Shown here: positions 26,529 through 35,660 of the stretch, in pieces | How positions within the stretch are numbered: position 1 is the stretch's first letter | Layout: each line of letters starts with the position of its first letter | From: Thalassolituus sp. UBA1087 | GTDB taxonomy: Bacteria > Pseudomonadota > Gammaproteobacteria > Pseudomonadales > Oceanobacteraceae | DNA length: 64,000 nucleotides | Assembly (NCBI GenBank): GCA_002314145.1 | Contig: DCCG01000032.1 | Coordinates: 56,581 to 120,580, forward strand | Direction: 5' to 3' | Program-made: the position numbers and the translations under genes | The notes under the pieces: model-generated | What the model was told of the DNA's origin: nothing | The model's input: the letters and a program-made list of their open reading frames with translations, nothing else | Database searches by the model: none

Positions 26529-29360
26529 TCAGCCGGGCCCGGCTTCTTTGAGCAGGCGCCGCCAGTCACTGTCCGCGGCCCAGGCCTGCAGCCGGCTGAC
26601 CTCTTCACTGAGACGACGCATCATGTCTGGCAGCTGCCCGGTCTGCGATGCTTTCAGTGCCGTTTCAAACTGCTCCAGTGCACTTCTCAGCGCCGGTACT
26701 CCACAGTAACGGGTGGCGCCGTGTATACGGTGAACTTTTTCCAGCAGGGTATCCATGTCTTCTTCTTCCCACGCTTCCATGATATGCCCCATATCGTTAC
26801 TCAGTGAATCCATCAGCATGATGAACATGTCTTCGGCGAGATCGACTTTCTGATTGGCGTGACGCAGGGCAATAACGGCATCAAATATGGTATCGCGGGT
26901 GGTGTTTTCTGCCTGTGTCGGAGCCGCTTCTTCCGGTTCGCCGGGCTGAGTTCCCGCAGGTCCTTCGATCAGCAGGCGGGTGGCAACATAGCCTGACCAG
27001 CGCTGAATACAGTCAGCCAGCTGCTCCTGGCTGATGGGTTTGGTCTGGTAATCATTCATGCCGGCTTTCAGCAGTGCTTCTTTTTCATCGGCCATGGCGT
27101 GAGCCGTCAGTGCGATGATGGGCACGGCAGCACCGCCGTCCATGGTACGGATTTCCCGTGTGGCCTCGAGCCCATTCATACCCGGCATCTGAATGTCCAT
27201 CAGAATCATATCAATGGCATTTTCCTCCACCATATCAATGGCATCACGGCCGGAGGTCGCGGCCAGTACCTTAACGCCTAATTCTTCCAGCAGTGTCACC
27301 ACCAGTTTCAGGTTGGCATCATTGTCATCGACGGCGAGAATCGTCGGTACGGGCTGACCCGGGGTAATGTACTGCGGTAGTTCCGTCTGAGCGTCCAGCG
27401 ATTCACCAGTGAGTAAAAAGCGCAGTTGCTGGTAAAGTTTGCGGTGGCTGAATGGCTGGCTGAGGCTCAGTCTGGCGCCTTGGTTGCGCAGTTCTTCCAG
27501 GTGTTCATGACTGACGCTGTCGATCAGTGCCAGCACTGGTATGCCGGTTTCTTTCAGGCGGGCCATCATGGCAATGTGGCCGCTGTCACCCAGCTGATGG
27601 TGGTGGCAGGAAATAATTACAGCATCCGGGTAATGGCCGCTGCCCAGTTGTTCCAGTAACTGTGGGCGGCTTTCGTATTCATCATGGTCTGCCTGCCATT
27701 GTGTCAGCAGCGCAGAAATATTCATGCGGTTCAGCAATGCCGGTTCCAGTAAGGCTACCCGGAATTCATCCAATGGCGGCATATCCTGTGTTTCATCACT
27801 CAGTTCGGCCTGAATATGGAAGGTGAACGTTGAGCCACGGCCTTCATGACTGGTGACCTGAATATCACCATGCATCGCATCGACCAGCGCGCGGGAAATA
27901 ATCAGACCCAGCCCGGTACCGCCAAATTCCCGTGTGGTGCTGGCATCAGCCTGGGTAAAGGCGGTAAAGATTTTGGCAATCTGAGCTTCGTTCATGCCAA
28001 TACCGCTGTCCTGAATATCGAATTTTACGCTGGCACGCTGATCGTCTTTGCTGATCAGAGAAACCCGCACACTGACGCTGCCACGGTCGGTAAATTTAAT
28101 CGCGTTGTTGACCAGATTGGTCAGTACCTGCTTAAGGCGTAGTGGGTCAGAAATAAGCTGTAACGGCACATCTGAATAAATCAGGTGGGTGAGTTCCAGT
28201 CCTTTTTTATAGGCCGCCGGAGCCAGCATGGTAAACACATCTTCAATCACATCCCGCAGATTAAACGTGGTGTGTTCAATGATAAGTTTACCGGCATCAA
28301 TTTTAGACAGATCGAGAATGTCGTTGATGATGGTCAGCAGATCGGTGGATGATTTTTTAATAGTGTTCAGATAATCGTACTGCTGGTTGTTCACCTGAGT
28401 TCTGGCCAACAGATCACTGAAGCCAATGATACCGTTGAGCGGTGTGCGGATTTCGTGGCTGACATTGGCGAGAAATTCCGACTTCATCTGGCTTGCTTCC
28501 AGCGCCTGTTTGCGCCCGATGGCCAGTTCGCGGTTACGCACTTCCAGTTCGTCCAGTGTTTCCTGCAGGTCCCGGGTGGTCTGTTCAATATTCTGCTGGT
28601 TTTCCCGGCTTGAGCGTTGCAGGGCACTGGCCATGGCGTTAACCCCGGCGGTTAACTGTTCAAACTCTTTGGCCCCCGAAACATGTACACGGGTATCCAG
28701 TTTACCGTCTTCCAGATCCTTGATGGCTTCCACAATACGCTGCATCGGATCCGATATCTGACGGCTGGCATGAACAGCGACCAGCGCGCATACCACCAGG
28801 GTGATCAGAATGATGGCGGTTGAGGTAATAACGTGCTGATAGCGCGCCAGTTTGGTATTGGCGTTGGAGAGTTCAAGCTCAGCCCAGCCCAGTAATTTTA
28901 TTTCCGGGGTTTCTTCGGCGTAAAACTGATCAGACAACTGATCCGGGATGACCAGATTCTGGGCGAAGACCGGCGCTCTGACCCGGATGGAACCGTCCGT
29001 GCGCAGCAGTTGCAGCTGATTATCGGATAATTCGGCGGGACCGGTCTGGTCGGTCAGCATTCTGGGACCGGAGTGGGCCAGTACTTCAACATCCTGATTG
29101 TAAATACTCACCGAGCGCACATCGCGCTCTTCCAGCATATTATTGGCAATATTCTGCAGGATACCTGTGTTGCCGGTCATAACGCCGTATTCACAGGTCG
29201 GTGCCAGCTGTTTGGCCATGGCCAGAGCACGTTCCTCCAGCAGACTGTCCAGATTGCGTGAATGCTGGGTCATAAAGAAAATGCCGAGAATCAGTGAGAT
29301 CACAATGCCCGGCAATAATGCCAGGAACATAACCCGGCTCTGTATGCTCCAGTTTTTCAT
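26529..29360 (-). CDS. barA: BarA/GacS-type hybrid sensor histidine kinase
   Basis: A 943-residue tripartite kinase: two membrane segments (about 10-30 and 178-198) around a periplasmic domain, HAMP (about 200-255), HisKA with the phospho-acceptor His302 (NVSHEIRTPLNG), HATPase (to about 520; NLVNNAIKF, GTGLGL), a degenerate receiver-like segment without the phospho-Asp (about 533-650), a full receiver with D722 (LMDIQMPGMNG) and a C-terminal Hpt domain with H880. It should phosphorylate UvrY/GacA, which control CsrA-regulating small RNAs. Divergent from cysM, convergent with acpS; the same neighbourhood is seen in Pseudomonas. Confidence 0.93.
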   Translation of the reverse strand: MKNWSIQSRVMFLALLPGIVISLILGIFFMTQHSRNLDSLLEERALAMAKQLAPTCEYGVMTGNTGILQNIANNMLEERDVRSVSIYNQDVEVLAHSGPRMLTDQTGPAELSDNQLQLLRTDGSIRVRAPVFAQNLVIPDQLSDQFYAEETPEIKLLGWAELELSNANTKLARYQHVITSTAIILITLVVCALVAVHASRQISDPMQRIVEAIKDLEDGKLDTRVHVSGAKEFEQLTAGVNAMASALQRSSRENQQNIEQTTRDLQETLDELEVRNRELAIGRKQALEASQMKSEFLANVSHEIRTPLNGIIGFSDLLARTQVNNQQYDYLNTIKKSSTDLLTIINDILDLSKIDAGKLIIEHTTFNLRDVIEDVFTMLAPAAYKKGLELTHLIYSDVPLQLISDPLRLKQVLTNLVNNAIKFTDRGSVSVRVSLISKDDQRASVKFDIQDSGIGMNEAQIAKIFTAFTQADASTTREFGGTGLGLIISRALVDAMHGDIQVTSHEGRGSTFTFHIQAELSDETQDMPPLDEFRVALLEPALLNRMNISALLTQWQADHDEYESRPQLLEQLGSGHYPDAVIISCHHHQLGDSGHIAMMARLKETGIPVLALIDSVSHEHLEELRNQGARLSLSQPFSHRKLYQQLRFLLTGESLDAQTELPQYITPGQPVPTILAVDDNDANLKLVVTLLEELGVKVLAATSGRDAIDMVEENAIDMILMDIQMPGMNGLEATREIRTMDGGAAVPIIALTAHAMADEKEALLKAGMNDYQTKPISQEQLADCIQRWSGYVATRLLIEGPAGTQPGEPEEAAPTQAENTTRDTIFDAVIALRHANQKVDLAEDMFIMLMDSLSNDMGHIMEAWEEEDMDTLLEKVHRIHGATRYCGVPALRSALEQFETALKASQTGQLPDMMRRLSEEVSRLQAWAADSDWRRLLKEAGPG

Positions 29361-29528
29361 GGTGAGTCATTATCGTTGCTGGAAGGCTGTAGGTTACTGG
29401 TCCGTGCGGCGCGGTGCAAACGTCCATCGCCGGTAGTGGATATAACGAAATCGCCAATTGATATTACCGTACAGTAGTAAGCCCGGTTAAACTGCCGCTT
29501 TTCAGTTATAAGAACCCGGAGAACCGCC

Positions 29529-30443
29529 GTGACTGACGTTCATTACCCCACCATTGCCGATTGCGTTGGCAATACGCCCCTGGTCAGGTTGCAACGCCTG
29601 TTACCGGAGGGCAGCAGTAATACCATTCTGCTGAAACTGGAGGGTAACAATCCGGCAGGTTCGGTCAAAGATCGGCCGGCCTTATCCATGATTGAGCGTG
29701 CCGAGCAGCGTGGTGATATCCGCCCCGGCGATACGCTGATTGAAGCCACCAGTGGTAACACCGGCATTGCGCTCGCCATGGCGGCGGCGATCAAAGGCTA
29801 CCGTATGGTGCTGATTATGCCGGACAACGCCACCATGGAGCGGCGCTGGGCGATGGAAGCCTATGGCGCGCAGCTGATTCTGGTGTCGAAAGAAGAAGGC
29901 ATGGAAGGGGCGCGTGATCTGGCGTCAGCGATGGAATCCGAGGGGGAAGGCATTGTTCTTAATCAGTTCGGCAACGGTGACAATCCGGAAGCTCATTACC
30001 ACACCACAGGTCCGGAAATCTGGCAGCAGACCCACGGCCGGATTACGCACTTTGTCAGTTCCATGGGTACCACGGGAACCATTATGGGGACCTCACGTTA
30101 CTTAAAGGAACAGAATCCGGAGATTCAGATTGTCGGACTGCAACCGGCCGAAGGCGCGGCAATTCCCGGTATCCGTCGCTGGCCGGAAGAATATCTGCCG
30201 ACCATCTTTGACGCCTCGCGGGTTGATCAGGTGATGGATATCCGTCAACCGGAGGCAGAACAGGCCATGCGCCGGCTGGCGATGCAGGAAGGGATTTTCT
30301 GTGGCGTTTCTTCCGGCGGCGCGGTCACCGGTGCGCTGCGACTGGCGGAGCAGGTGGAAAATGCCACCATCGTGGCCATTATCTGCGACCGTGGTGACCG
30401 TTATCTGTCTTCCGGTGTGTTTGCGGCCCAGACACAGGAATAG
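29529..30443 (+). CDS. cysM: cysteine synthase B
   Basis: A 304-residue PLP enzyme that makes cysteine from O-acetylserine and sulfide or thiosulfate. PLP lysine in NPAGSVKDRPALSM (about 41-54), the substrate loop TSGNTGIALAMAA (about 75-87), GTTGTIMG for phosphate binding, and the short CysM-type C-terminus. GTG start. Possibly shares a divergent promoter region with barA (29361-29528). Confidence 0.94.
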   Translation: MTDVHYPTIADCVGNTPLVRLQRLLPEGSSNTILLKLEGNNPAGSVKDRPALSMIERAEQRGDIRPGDTLIEATSGNTGIALAMAAAIKGYRMVLIMPDNATMERRWAMEAYGAQLILVSKEEGMEGARDLASAMESEGEGIVLNQFGNGDNPEAHYHTTGPEIWQQTHGRITHFVSSMGTTGTIMGTSRYLKEQNPEIQIVGLQPAEGAAIPGIRRWPEEYLPTIFDASRVDQVMDIRQPEAEQAMRRLAMQEGIFCGVSSGGAVTGALRLAEQVENATIVAIICDRGDRYLSSGVFAAQTQE

Positions 30444-30591
30444 TACTGGCGTACTGTCAAAGGTGAGGAATCTGCGGCGCTGAACGCCGAAAGGCGGTTG
30501 CAAAAGCGGCCGCCGTCCCCATACTGTGCGCCGGAAAAGGCCGCCGCTTACCATGATGATACCGGTCGCCAACAGTAGCCGGAGAGACAGG

Positions 30592-31917
30592 GTGAAAAAC
30601 ACAAAAAGAGAGCAACGCCTGACACTGAGTGTGGATAATCTTACCTCAGAGGGAGAGGGCGTCGCCCGCCGCAACCGGGATGTGTACTTCGTTCCCGGCG
30701 CTTTACCGGGAGAAGACGTTGAGGTGGTACTGGATGGCCGCCGCCGCAAAGTCTGGCAAACCCGGTTACTGACCATTCTCAAATCCTCGCCACAACGCAC
30801 AGAACCTCTGTGTCCGCATTACCAGCGCTGTGGGGGCTGTGATCTGCAGCACCTGCAATACCCGGCGCAGGTGCAGTTCAAACAGGAACGGGTGCAGCGT
30901 GAACTCGCCCGTCAGGGCGCGGCAACAGATAATTGGGCAGCGCCGATCACCGCCGATCCCTGGCATTACCGGCGTAAAGCCCGTCTCGGAGTGCGCTTCA
31001 GTAAAGAGCGTGGCGAGAATTTTGTCGGCTTCCGTGAGGCAGCGTCCAACCACATTACCAATATTGATGTCTGCCCGGTGTTGCCGGATAACGCGGCGCT
31101 GAACTGGGCCTTCTGGCGCGACTGTATCAATGGCCTGCAATCCCGTTCTCTGATCACCCAGATTGAAGCCCTGGTGGCGGATAATGCTCTGGCACTGATA
31201 TTCCGGATTCTGAAACCTCTTCCTGTGGCTGATCAGCATCAGTTAATCGAAGCATTAAACAGCGTACAGTCAGAGCTGCCACTGCAGTTGTGGCTGAAAA
31301 CGGATAAGCATGCCGCGGCGCAACGCTTATGGCCGGCTGATGCGGAACCTTTGCAGCATCATGTAGACGAACTGGCGCTTACGCTGCAGCCGGATGATTT
31401 TGTGCAGGTTAATGGTGCAGTGAACCGTGCCATGGTGCAGCAGGCTCTGGACTGGCTGGCCCCGCAGACCGATGAAATTATCTGGGACCTGTTTGCCGGG
31501 CATGGCAATTTCAGTATGCCTCTGGCGCAGCGCAGCGCTCAGGTTTACGCGGTGGAAGGTGATCAGCCGATGGTCAGCAGCCTGGCCGCTCAGGCTGAAA
31601 AATTGGCCCTTCCTTTGCAGGCAATCCGCGCGGATCTGGATGGCAGTGGCGGACTGCAGTCATTGCCGGATCCCGATGCGGTGCTGCTGGATCCGCCAAG
31701 AGCGGGAGCGGCCGGCATTATGAACGAATTAACAGAACGCCGGGTGCCAAGAATTGTATATGTCTCCTGTGACGCAGCCACGCTGGCACGGGATCTGAGC
31801 ACACTGACCGACGCAGGTTACTGCATCCGGCAGGCCGGGATCATGGATATGTTCCCACAGACTCACCATGTGGAAACCATGGTGCTATTGGAAAATAAGG
31901 TTAAACGTCATGGTTAA
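30592..31917 (+). CDS. rlmD: 23S rRNA (uracil-1939-C5)-methyltransferase RlmD
   Basis: A 441-residue enzyme. N-terminal TRAM domain (about 8-60), iron-sulfur cysteines in CPHYQRCGGCDLQHL (about 78-92), a SAM-binding domain (DLFAGHGNFSMPLA) and the catalytic DPPRAG plus VSCDAATLARDL motifs. The start at 30592 (GTG with GGAGAG five bases before) is chosen over an upstream GTG at 30526 that would add 22 residues of low-quality sequence. relA starts inside its last codons. Confidence 0.94.
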   Translation: MKNTKREQRLTLSVDNLTSEGEGVARRNRDVYFVPGALPGEDVEVVLDGRRRKVWQTRLLTILKSSPQRTEPLCPHYQRCGGCDLQHLQYPAQVQFKQERVQRELARQGAATDNWAAPITADPWHYRRKARLGVRFSKERGENFVGFREAASNHITNIDVCPVLPDNAALNWAFWRDCINGLQSRSLITQIEALVADNALALIFRILKPLPVADQHQLIEALNSVQSELPLQLWLKTDKHAAAQRLWPADAEPLQHHVDELALTLQPDDFVQVNGAVNRAMVQQALDWLAPQTDEIIWDLFAGHGNFSMPLAQRSAQVYAVEGDQPMVSSLAAQAEKLALPLQAIRADLDGSGGLQSLPDPDAVLLDPPRAGAAGIMNELTERRVPRIVYVSCDAATLARDLSTLTDAGYCIRQAGIMDMFPQTHHVETMVLLENKVKRHG

Positions 31918-34162
31918 AGTGAGAGAAGACCATCCGCTGTTACACGATGGCTCACTGGACGTCAGCAGCTGGCTGGAAAGCATCCAGCAGCAACACGACG
32001 TAAAAGATCCTGAGACGCTTGGGCGCGCTTTGGCGCTGGCCAAACAGTTGTCTGACGAAGCAATTGCCAACCGCACCTACTGGTCCATTGACAGTGTGCA
32101 GATGGGCATCGAAATGACACAGATTCTGCTGGATCTGCGTCTGGATACGGCATCACTGGTTGCCGCCATGCTGTATCGGGCGGTGCGGGAAGGGCGTGTA
32201 TCGCTGCAGAAAATAGAGCGCGAATTCGGGGCGGAAGTCGCCACCCTGATTGAAGGTGTGCTGCGCATGGCCGCCATCAGCGCGATCCAGAATTCCACCG
32301 ATGAAATTGTCCTTGGACAGCGTCAGGCGCAGGTCGATAACCTGCGTAAAATGCTGGTTTCAATGATTGATGATGTCCGTGTGGCACTGATTAAACTGGC
32401 GGAGCGTACCTCGGCTATCCGGGCGGTCAAAGACGGCCCGGAAGATAAACGCCGCCGGGTGGCAGAAGAAGTCTTCAATGTTTATGCGCCACTGGCTCAC
32501 CGGCTGGGAATTGGTCATCTGAAATGGGAGCTGGAAGATCTGGCCTTCCGCTACCTGCAACCGGACTCCTATAAAAAAATTGCCCGCCTGCTGGACGAGA
32601 AACGTCTGGCGCGTCAGGACTACATTGAAAATGTCGTGCAGAAACTGCGCGAAGAAATTCTCAAATGTGGTATCCGCTGTGACGTCTATGGCCGGGCAAA
32701 ACATATTTACAGTATCTGGCGGAAAATGAACCGCAAAAATCTCGATTTTTCGCAGATATACGATATCCGCGCGGTGCGTATTCTCGTGCCGGAGTTACGT
32801 GACTGTTACGCCGCACTCGGGGTTGTGCACAGCTTATGGCGGCATATTCCCAATGAGTTTGATGACTATATTGCCAACCCGAAAGAAAACGGATACCGCT
32901 CGCTGCATACCGCGGTATTCGGACCGGAAGGCAAAGTGTTGGAAGTGCAGATACGGACTCACGGAATGCATGAAGACGCAGAACTGGGAGTCTGTGCCCA
33001 CTGGCTCTATAAAGGCACCGACACCAGCGCCAAAGACCAGGGCTACGAACAGAAAATCGCCTGGCTGCGGCAGGTGCTGGAATGGCACGAAGAACTGGAT
33101 GACCTGCCGGAACTGGTCGGGGAATTACGTGCCGATATTGATCCGGACCGTATCTATGTTTTCACCCCTGAAGGCCATGTGGTGGATTTACCGCCCAAAG
33201 CCACACCGGTTGATTTTGCCTATCGCGTACACACCGAGGTCGGGAATAAATGTCGTGGTGCGAAAGTCAACGGCCGCATCGTACCGCTGACGTATCTGTT
33301 GAAAAACGGTGAGCAGGTTGAAATTCTCACCAACGCCAAAGCGCATCCGAGCCGTGACTGGTTATATCCGGAAGGCGGCTACATCCATACCAACCGGGCA
33401 AGGGCCAAAGTCGCACACTGGTTTAAATTACAGGCCCGGGATCAGAATATTGAAGAAGGCCGTCAGCTGGTACTGCGCGAACTGGATCGACTGGACCTGG
33501 TGAATGAGTCGCTCAGCGAAGTGGCGGGTGATCTGAACATGAAAACCGTCGATGACGTTTATGCCGCTATTGGTGCCGGTGATTTACGCGTCGGACAAGT
33601 GGTTCATGCCGTACTGAAACGTGCGGATACCCAGGCACCGCAACGGGAACTGCCACTGTTGCGTAAACCGGAAAAAATCGATCGCAGTGCCAATACTGAT
33701 AACGATATTTATATTGAAGGCGTGGGTAACCTGATGACGCATCTGGCGTCCTGTTGTCAGCCTGTTCCCGGCGACGATATCCGTGGCTATGTGACCGTTG
33801 GCCGTGGCGTTACCGTACACCGCAGTGACTGCGAAAATCTGCTGCATCTGGAAGTCATAGAACCCGAGCGGGTGTTGCAGGTGAGCTGGGGTTATCGTCC
33901 GGACAGTACGTATCCGGTGGATATGCTGATTCAGGCCTATGACCGTACCGGCCTGCTCAGTGATGTGAGTACCTTACTGGCCAATGAGCGCGTAAACGTG
34001 ATTGCGGTGAACACCTTGTCGAATCAGGGCGAACACACCGCCAACATGAAAATTACCGTGGAAGTCGACAGCCTGGAACGGCTGGCGCGGCTGATGAATA
34101 AAATTAACCAGTTACCGAACGTTATTACCGCGCGCCGGGTACGTAACGGAGAGGGGGTCTGA
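31910..34162 (+). CDS. relA: GTP pyrophosphokinase RelA
   Basis: A 750-residue (p)ppGpp synthetase acting on stalled ribosomes. Degenerate HD domain (about 60-160, metal-binding His-Asp missing as in other RelA proteins), synthetase domain (about 240-360; YDIRAVRILV, KENGYRSLHTAV), TGS domain (about 410-470; RIYVFTPEGHVVDLP) and a C-terminal ACT domain. The ATG at 31910 matches the family N-terminus; the longer open frame from 31868 lies inside rlmD. Its stop overlaps the mazG start (TGATG). Confidence 0.95.
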   Translation: MVKVREDHPLLHDGSLDVSSWLESIQQQHDVKDPETLGRALALAKQLSDEAIANRTYWSIDSVQMGIEMTQILLDLRLDTASLVAAMLYRAVREGRVSLQKIEREFGAEVATLIEGVLRMAAISAIQNSTDEIVLGQRQAQVDNLRKMLVSMIDDVRVALIKLAERTSAIRAVKDGPEDKRRRVAEEVFNVYAPLAHRLGIGHLKWELEDLAFRYLQPDSYKKIARLLDEKRLARQDYIENVVQKLREEILKCGIRCDVYGRAKHIYSIWRKMNRKNLDFSQIYDIRAVRILVPELRDCYAALGVVHSLWRHIPNEFDDYIANPKENGYRSLHTAVFGPEGKVLEVQIRTHGMHEDAELGVCAHWLYKGTDTSAKDQGYEQKIAWLRQVLEWHEELDDLPELVGELRADIDPDRIYVFTPEGHVVDLPPKATPVDFAYRVHTEVGNKCRGAKVNGRIVPLTYLLKNGEQVEILTNAKAHPSRDWLYPEGGYIHTNRARAKVAHWFKLQARDQNIEEGRQLVLRELDRLDLVNESLSEVAGDLNMKTVDDVYAAIGAGDLRVGQVVHAVLKRADTQAPQRELPLLRKPEKIDRSANTDNDIYIEGVGNLMTHLASCCQPVPGDDIRGYVTVGRGVTVHRSDCENLLHLEVIEPERVLQVSWGYRPDSTYPVDMLIQAYDRTGLLSDVSTLLANERVNVIAVNTLSNQGEHTANMKITVEVDSLERLARLMNKINQLPNVITARRVRNGEGV

Positions 34163-35016
34163 TGTCCCGTCGTTACCAGCTTGATGATCTGGTCTATCTT
34201 ATGCGCCGTCTGCGCAACCCGCAGACCGGTTGCCCCTGGGATCTGAAACAGGATTTTGCTTCTGTTCTGCCGCACACGCTGGAAGAAGCCTACGAAGTGG
34301 CGGACGCCATTGAGCGACAGGACTGGCCGCATGTGGAAGAAGAATTAGGCGACCTGTTATTTCAGATTATTTTCTACGGTCAGATTGCCAGTGAACGTCA
34401 GCTGTTTGATCTGAATTCCATTATTCACCGGCTGGTTGAAAAACTGATCCGCCGTCATCCCCATGTTTTTCCTGCCGGCACACTGGAAAGTGAACGGGAC
34501 CCGTCCGTATCGCCCGAGGAAGCCGAAATTAATGCCAATTGGGACGCCATTAAGCGTCAGGAAAAAGCAGCCAAAGCCGATCAGAATATTCCTCACAGCC
34601 TGGTCGATGATGTGCCTGTGACCATGCCGGCGCTGACGCGGGCAGTTAAATTACAGAAGAAAGTATCCACGGTCGGTTTTGACTGGTCAGACATATCCGG
34701 CGTGCTGGACAAAATCCGTGAAGAACTGGCCGAAGTGGAAGAAGAAATTGCTGCCGGGGATACGCAGCGATGTCAGGAAGAAGTCGGTGATCTTCTGTTT
34801 GCCGTCAGTAACCTTGCCCGCTTCCTGAAAGTCGATCCGGAAGCGGCGTTACGCGGAACCAATCAGCGTTTCAGTCAGCGGTTCCGTCATGTCGAAACGC
34901 GTATAGAAGCCAACGGAGGCTGGCAATCCGCGACAGCCGACGATATGGACAACGCCTGGAACGAAGCCAAACAGCGGGAAAAATCCGGTCTGACAGATCA
35001 GTCTGCTGATAATTAA
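34162..35016 (+). CDS. mazG: nucleoside triphosphate pyrophosphohydrolase MazG
   Basis: A 284-residue protein with two MazG domains. The first has CPWDLKQDFASVLPHTLEEAYEVADAI..EELGDLLFQI (about 24-75) and the second EELAEVEEEIAAGD..EEVGDLLFAVSNLAR (about 190-230). It hydrolyses NTPs and influences ppGpp levels, fitting its place after relA. Overlaps relA by one base. Confidence 0.95.
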   Translation: MSRRYQLDDLVYLMRRLRNPQTGCPWDLKQDFASVLPHTLEEAYEVADAIERQDWPHVEEELGDLLFQIIFYGQIASERQLFDLNSIIHRLVEKLIRRHPHVFPAGTLESERDPSVSPEEAEINANWDAIKRQEKAAKADQNIPHSLVDDVPVTMPALTRAVKLQKKVSTVGFDWSDISGVLDKIREELAEVEEEIAAGDTQRCQEEVGDLLFAVSNLARFLKVDPEAALRGTNQRFSQRFRHVETRIEANGGWQSATADDMDNAWNEAKQREKSGLTDQSADN

Positions 35017-35100
35017 AATATCAGCAAAGCACAAAATCACTAAAGGCCGGTTATTTCCCCCGGCTGTGTGATCCGTCTGTCGCTGTTAACGGAGCGCTGC

Positions 35101-35433
35101 TTAATGGCTGCCTTTCTGCATGGATGACAGGTGCTTACGCGTCAGTTTCAGAAACTGAGGCGTGGGACCGACATCTTCATAAATCGGATCACCATCTTCA
35201 TCCTGCGCTACCACCTGATCGCCGGCCACATAAGGGAAGCCACTGGTCAGATCCGCCAGTGCGGCGCTTACCAGATCGCGCATAAGACGTTCCCGGGTAC
35301 AGCCCGGAAACATTTCGGCGAGGGCTTCAATCCGCGCAGCATCTTTGATGTTGAGCGGTAACTCATAACTGGCATCCGTCAAAGGTTCGCCAAACTCATT
35401 TTCCCAGTGATTTAACAGATCTGAGGCTTTCAT
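35101..35433 (-). CDS. conserved small protein, sometimes labelled pilin assembly protein
   Basis: A 110-residue protein of mixed charge without signal peptide or membrane helix. It resembles a small conserved family in Pseudomonas-like bacteria that databases label as pilin assembly or type 1 pili tip component; the sequence itself gives no support for a pilus role. Conserved-looking parts are the LNIKDAARIEALAEMFPG helix (about 27-44) and the C-terminal GDPIYEDVGPTPQFLKLTRKHL. Convergent with mazG. Confidence 0.65.
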   Translation of the reverse strand: MKASDLLNHWENEFGEPLTDASYELPLNIKDAARIEALAEMFPGCTRERLMRDLVSAALADLTSGFPYVAGDQVVAQDEDGDPIYEDVGPTPQFLKLTRKHLSSMQKGSH

Positions 35434-35660
35434 ATCGGCTCCGTTCTTAGTCCTGTTTCCTGAGTCTAGAACTGTTTTACCACGGCGAAAGGCCGGGTCA
35501 ACAAAGTGTTACCTAAATATCCACAATTGAAGCAATTGGCGGCCGGAATAATTTTGATCTTGCATCTTTGTTGAAATTCCGCAGACTGAATTGAGATAAC
35601 GGCGGCCTGACTCCTGGTGGCCGGTGTCCGCCAACGGAACTGATCTGCCCCGGAGACGTC

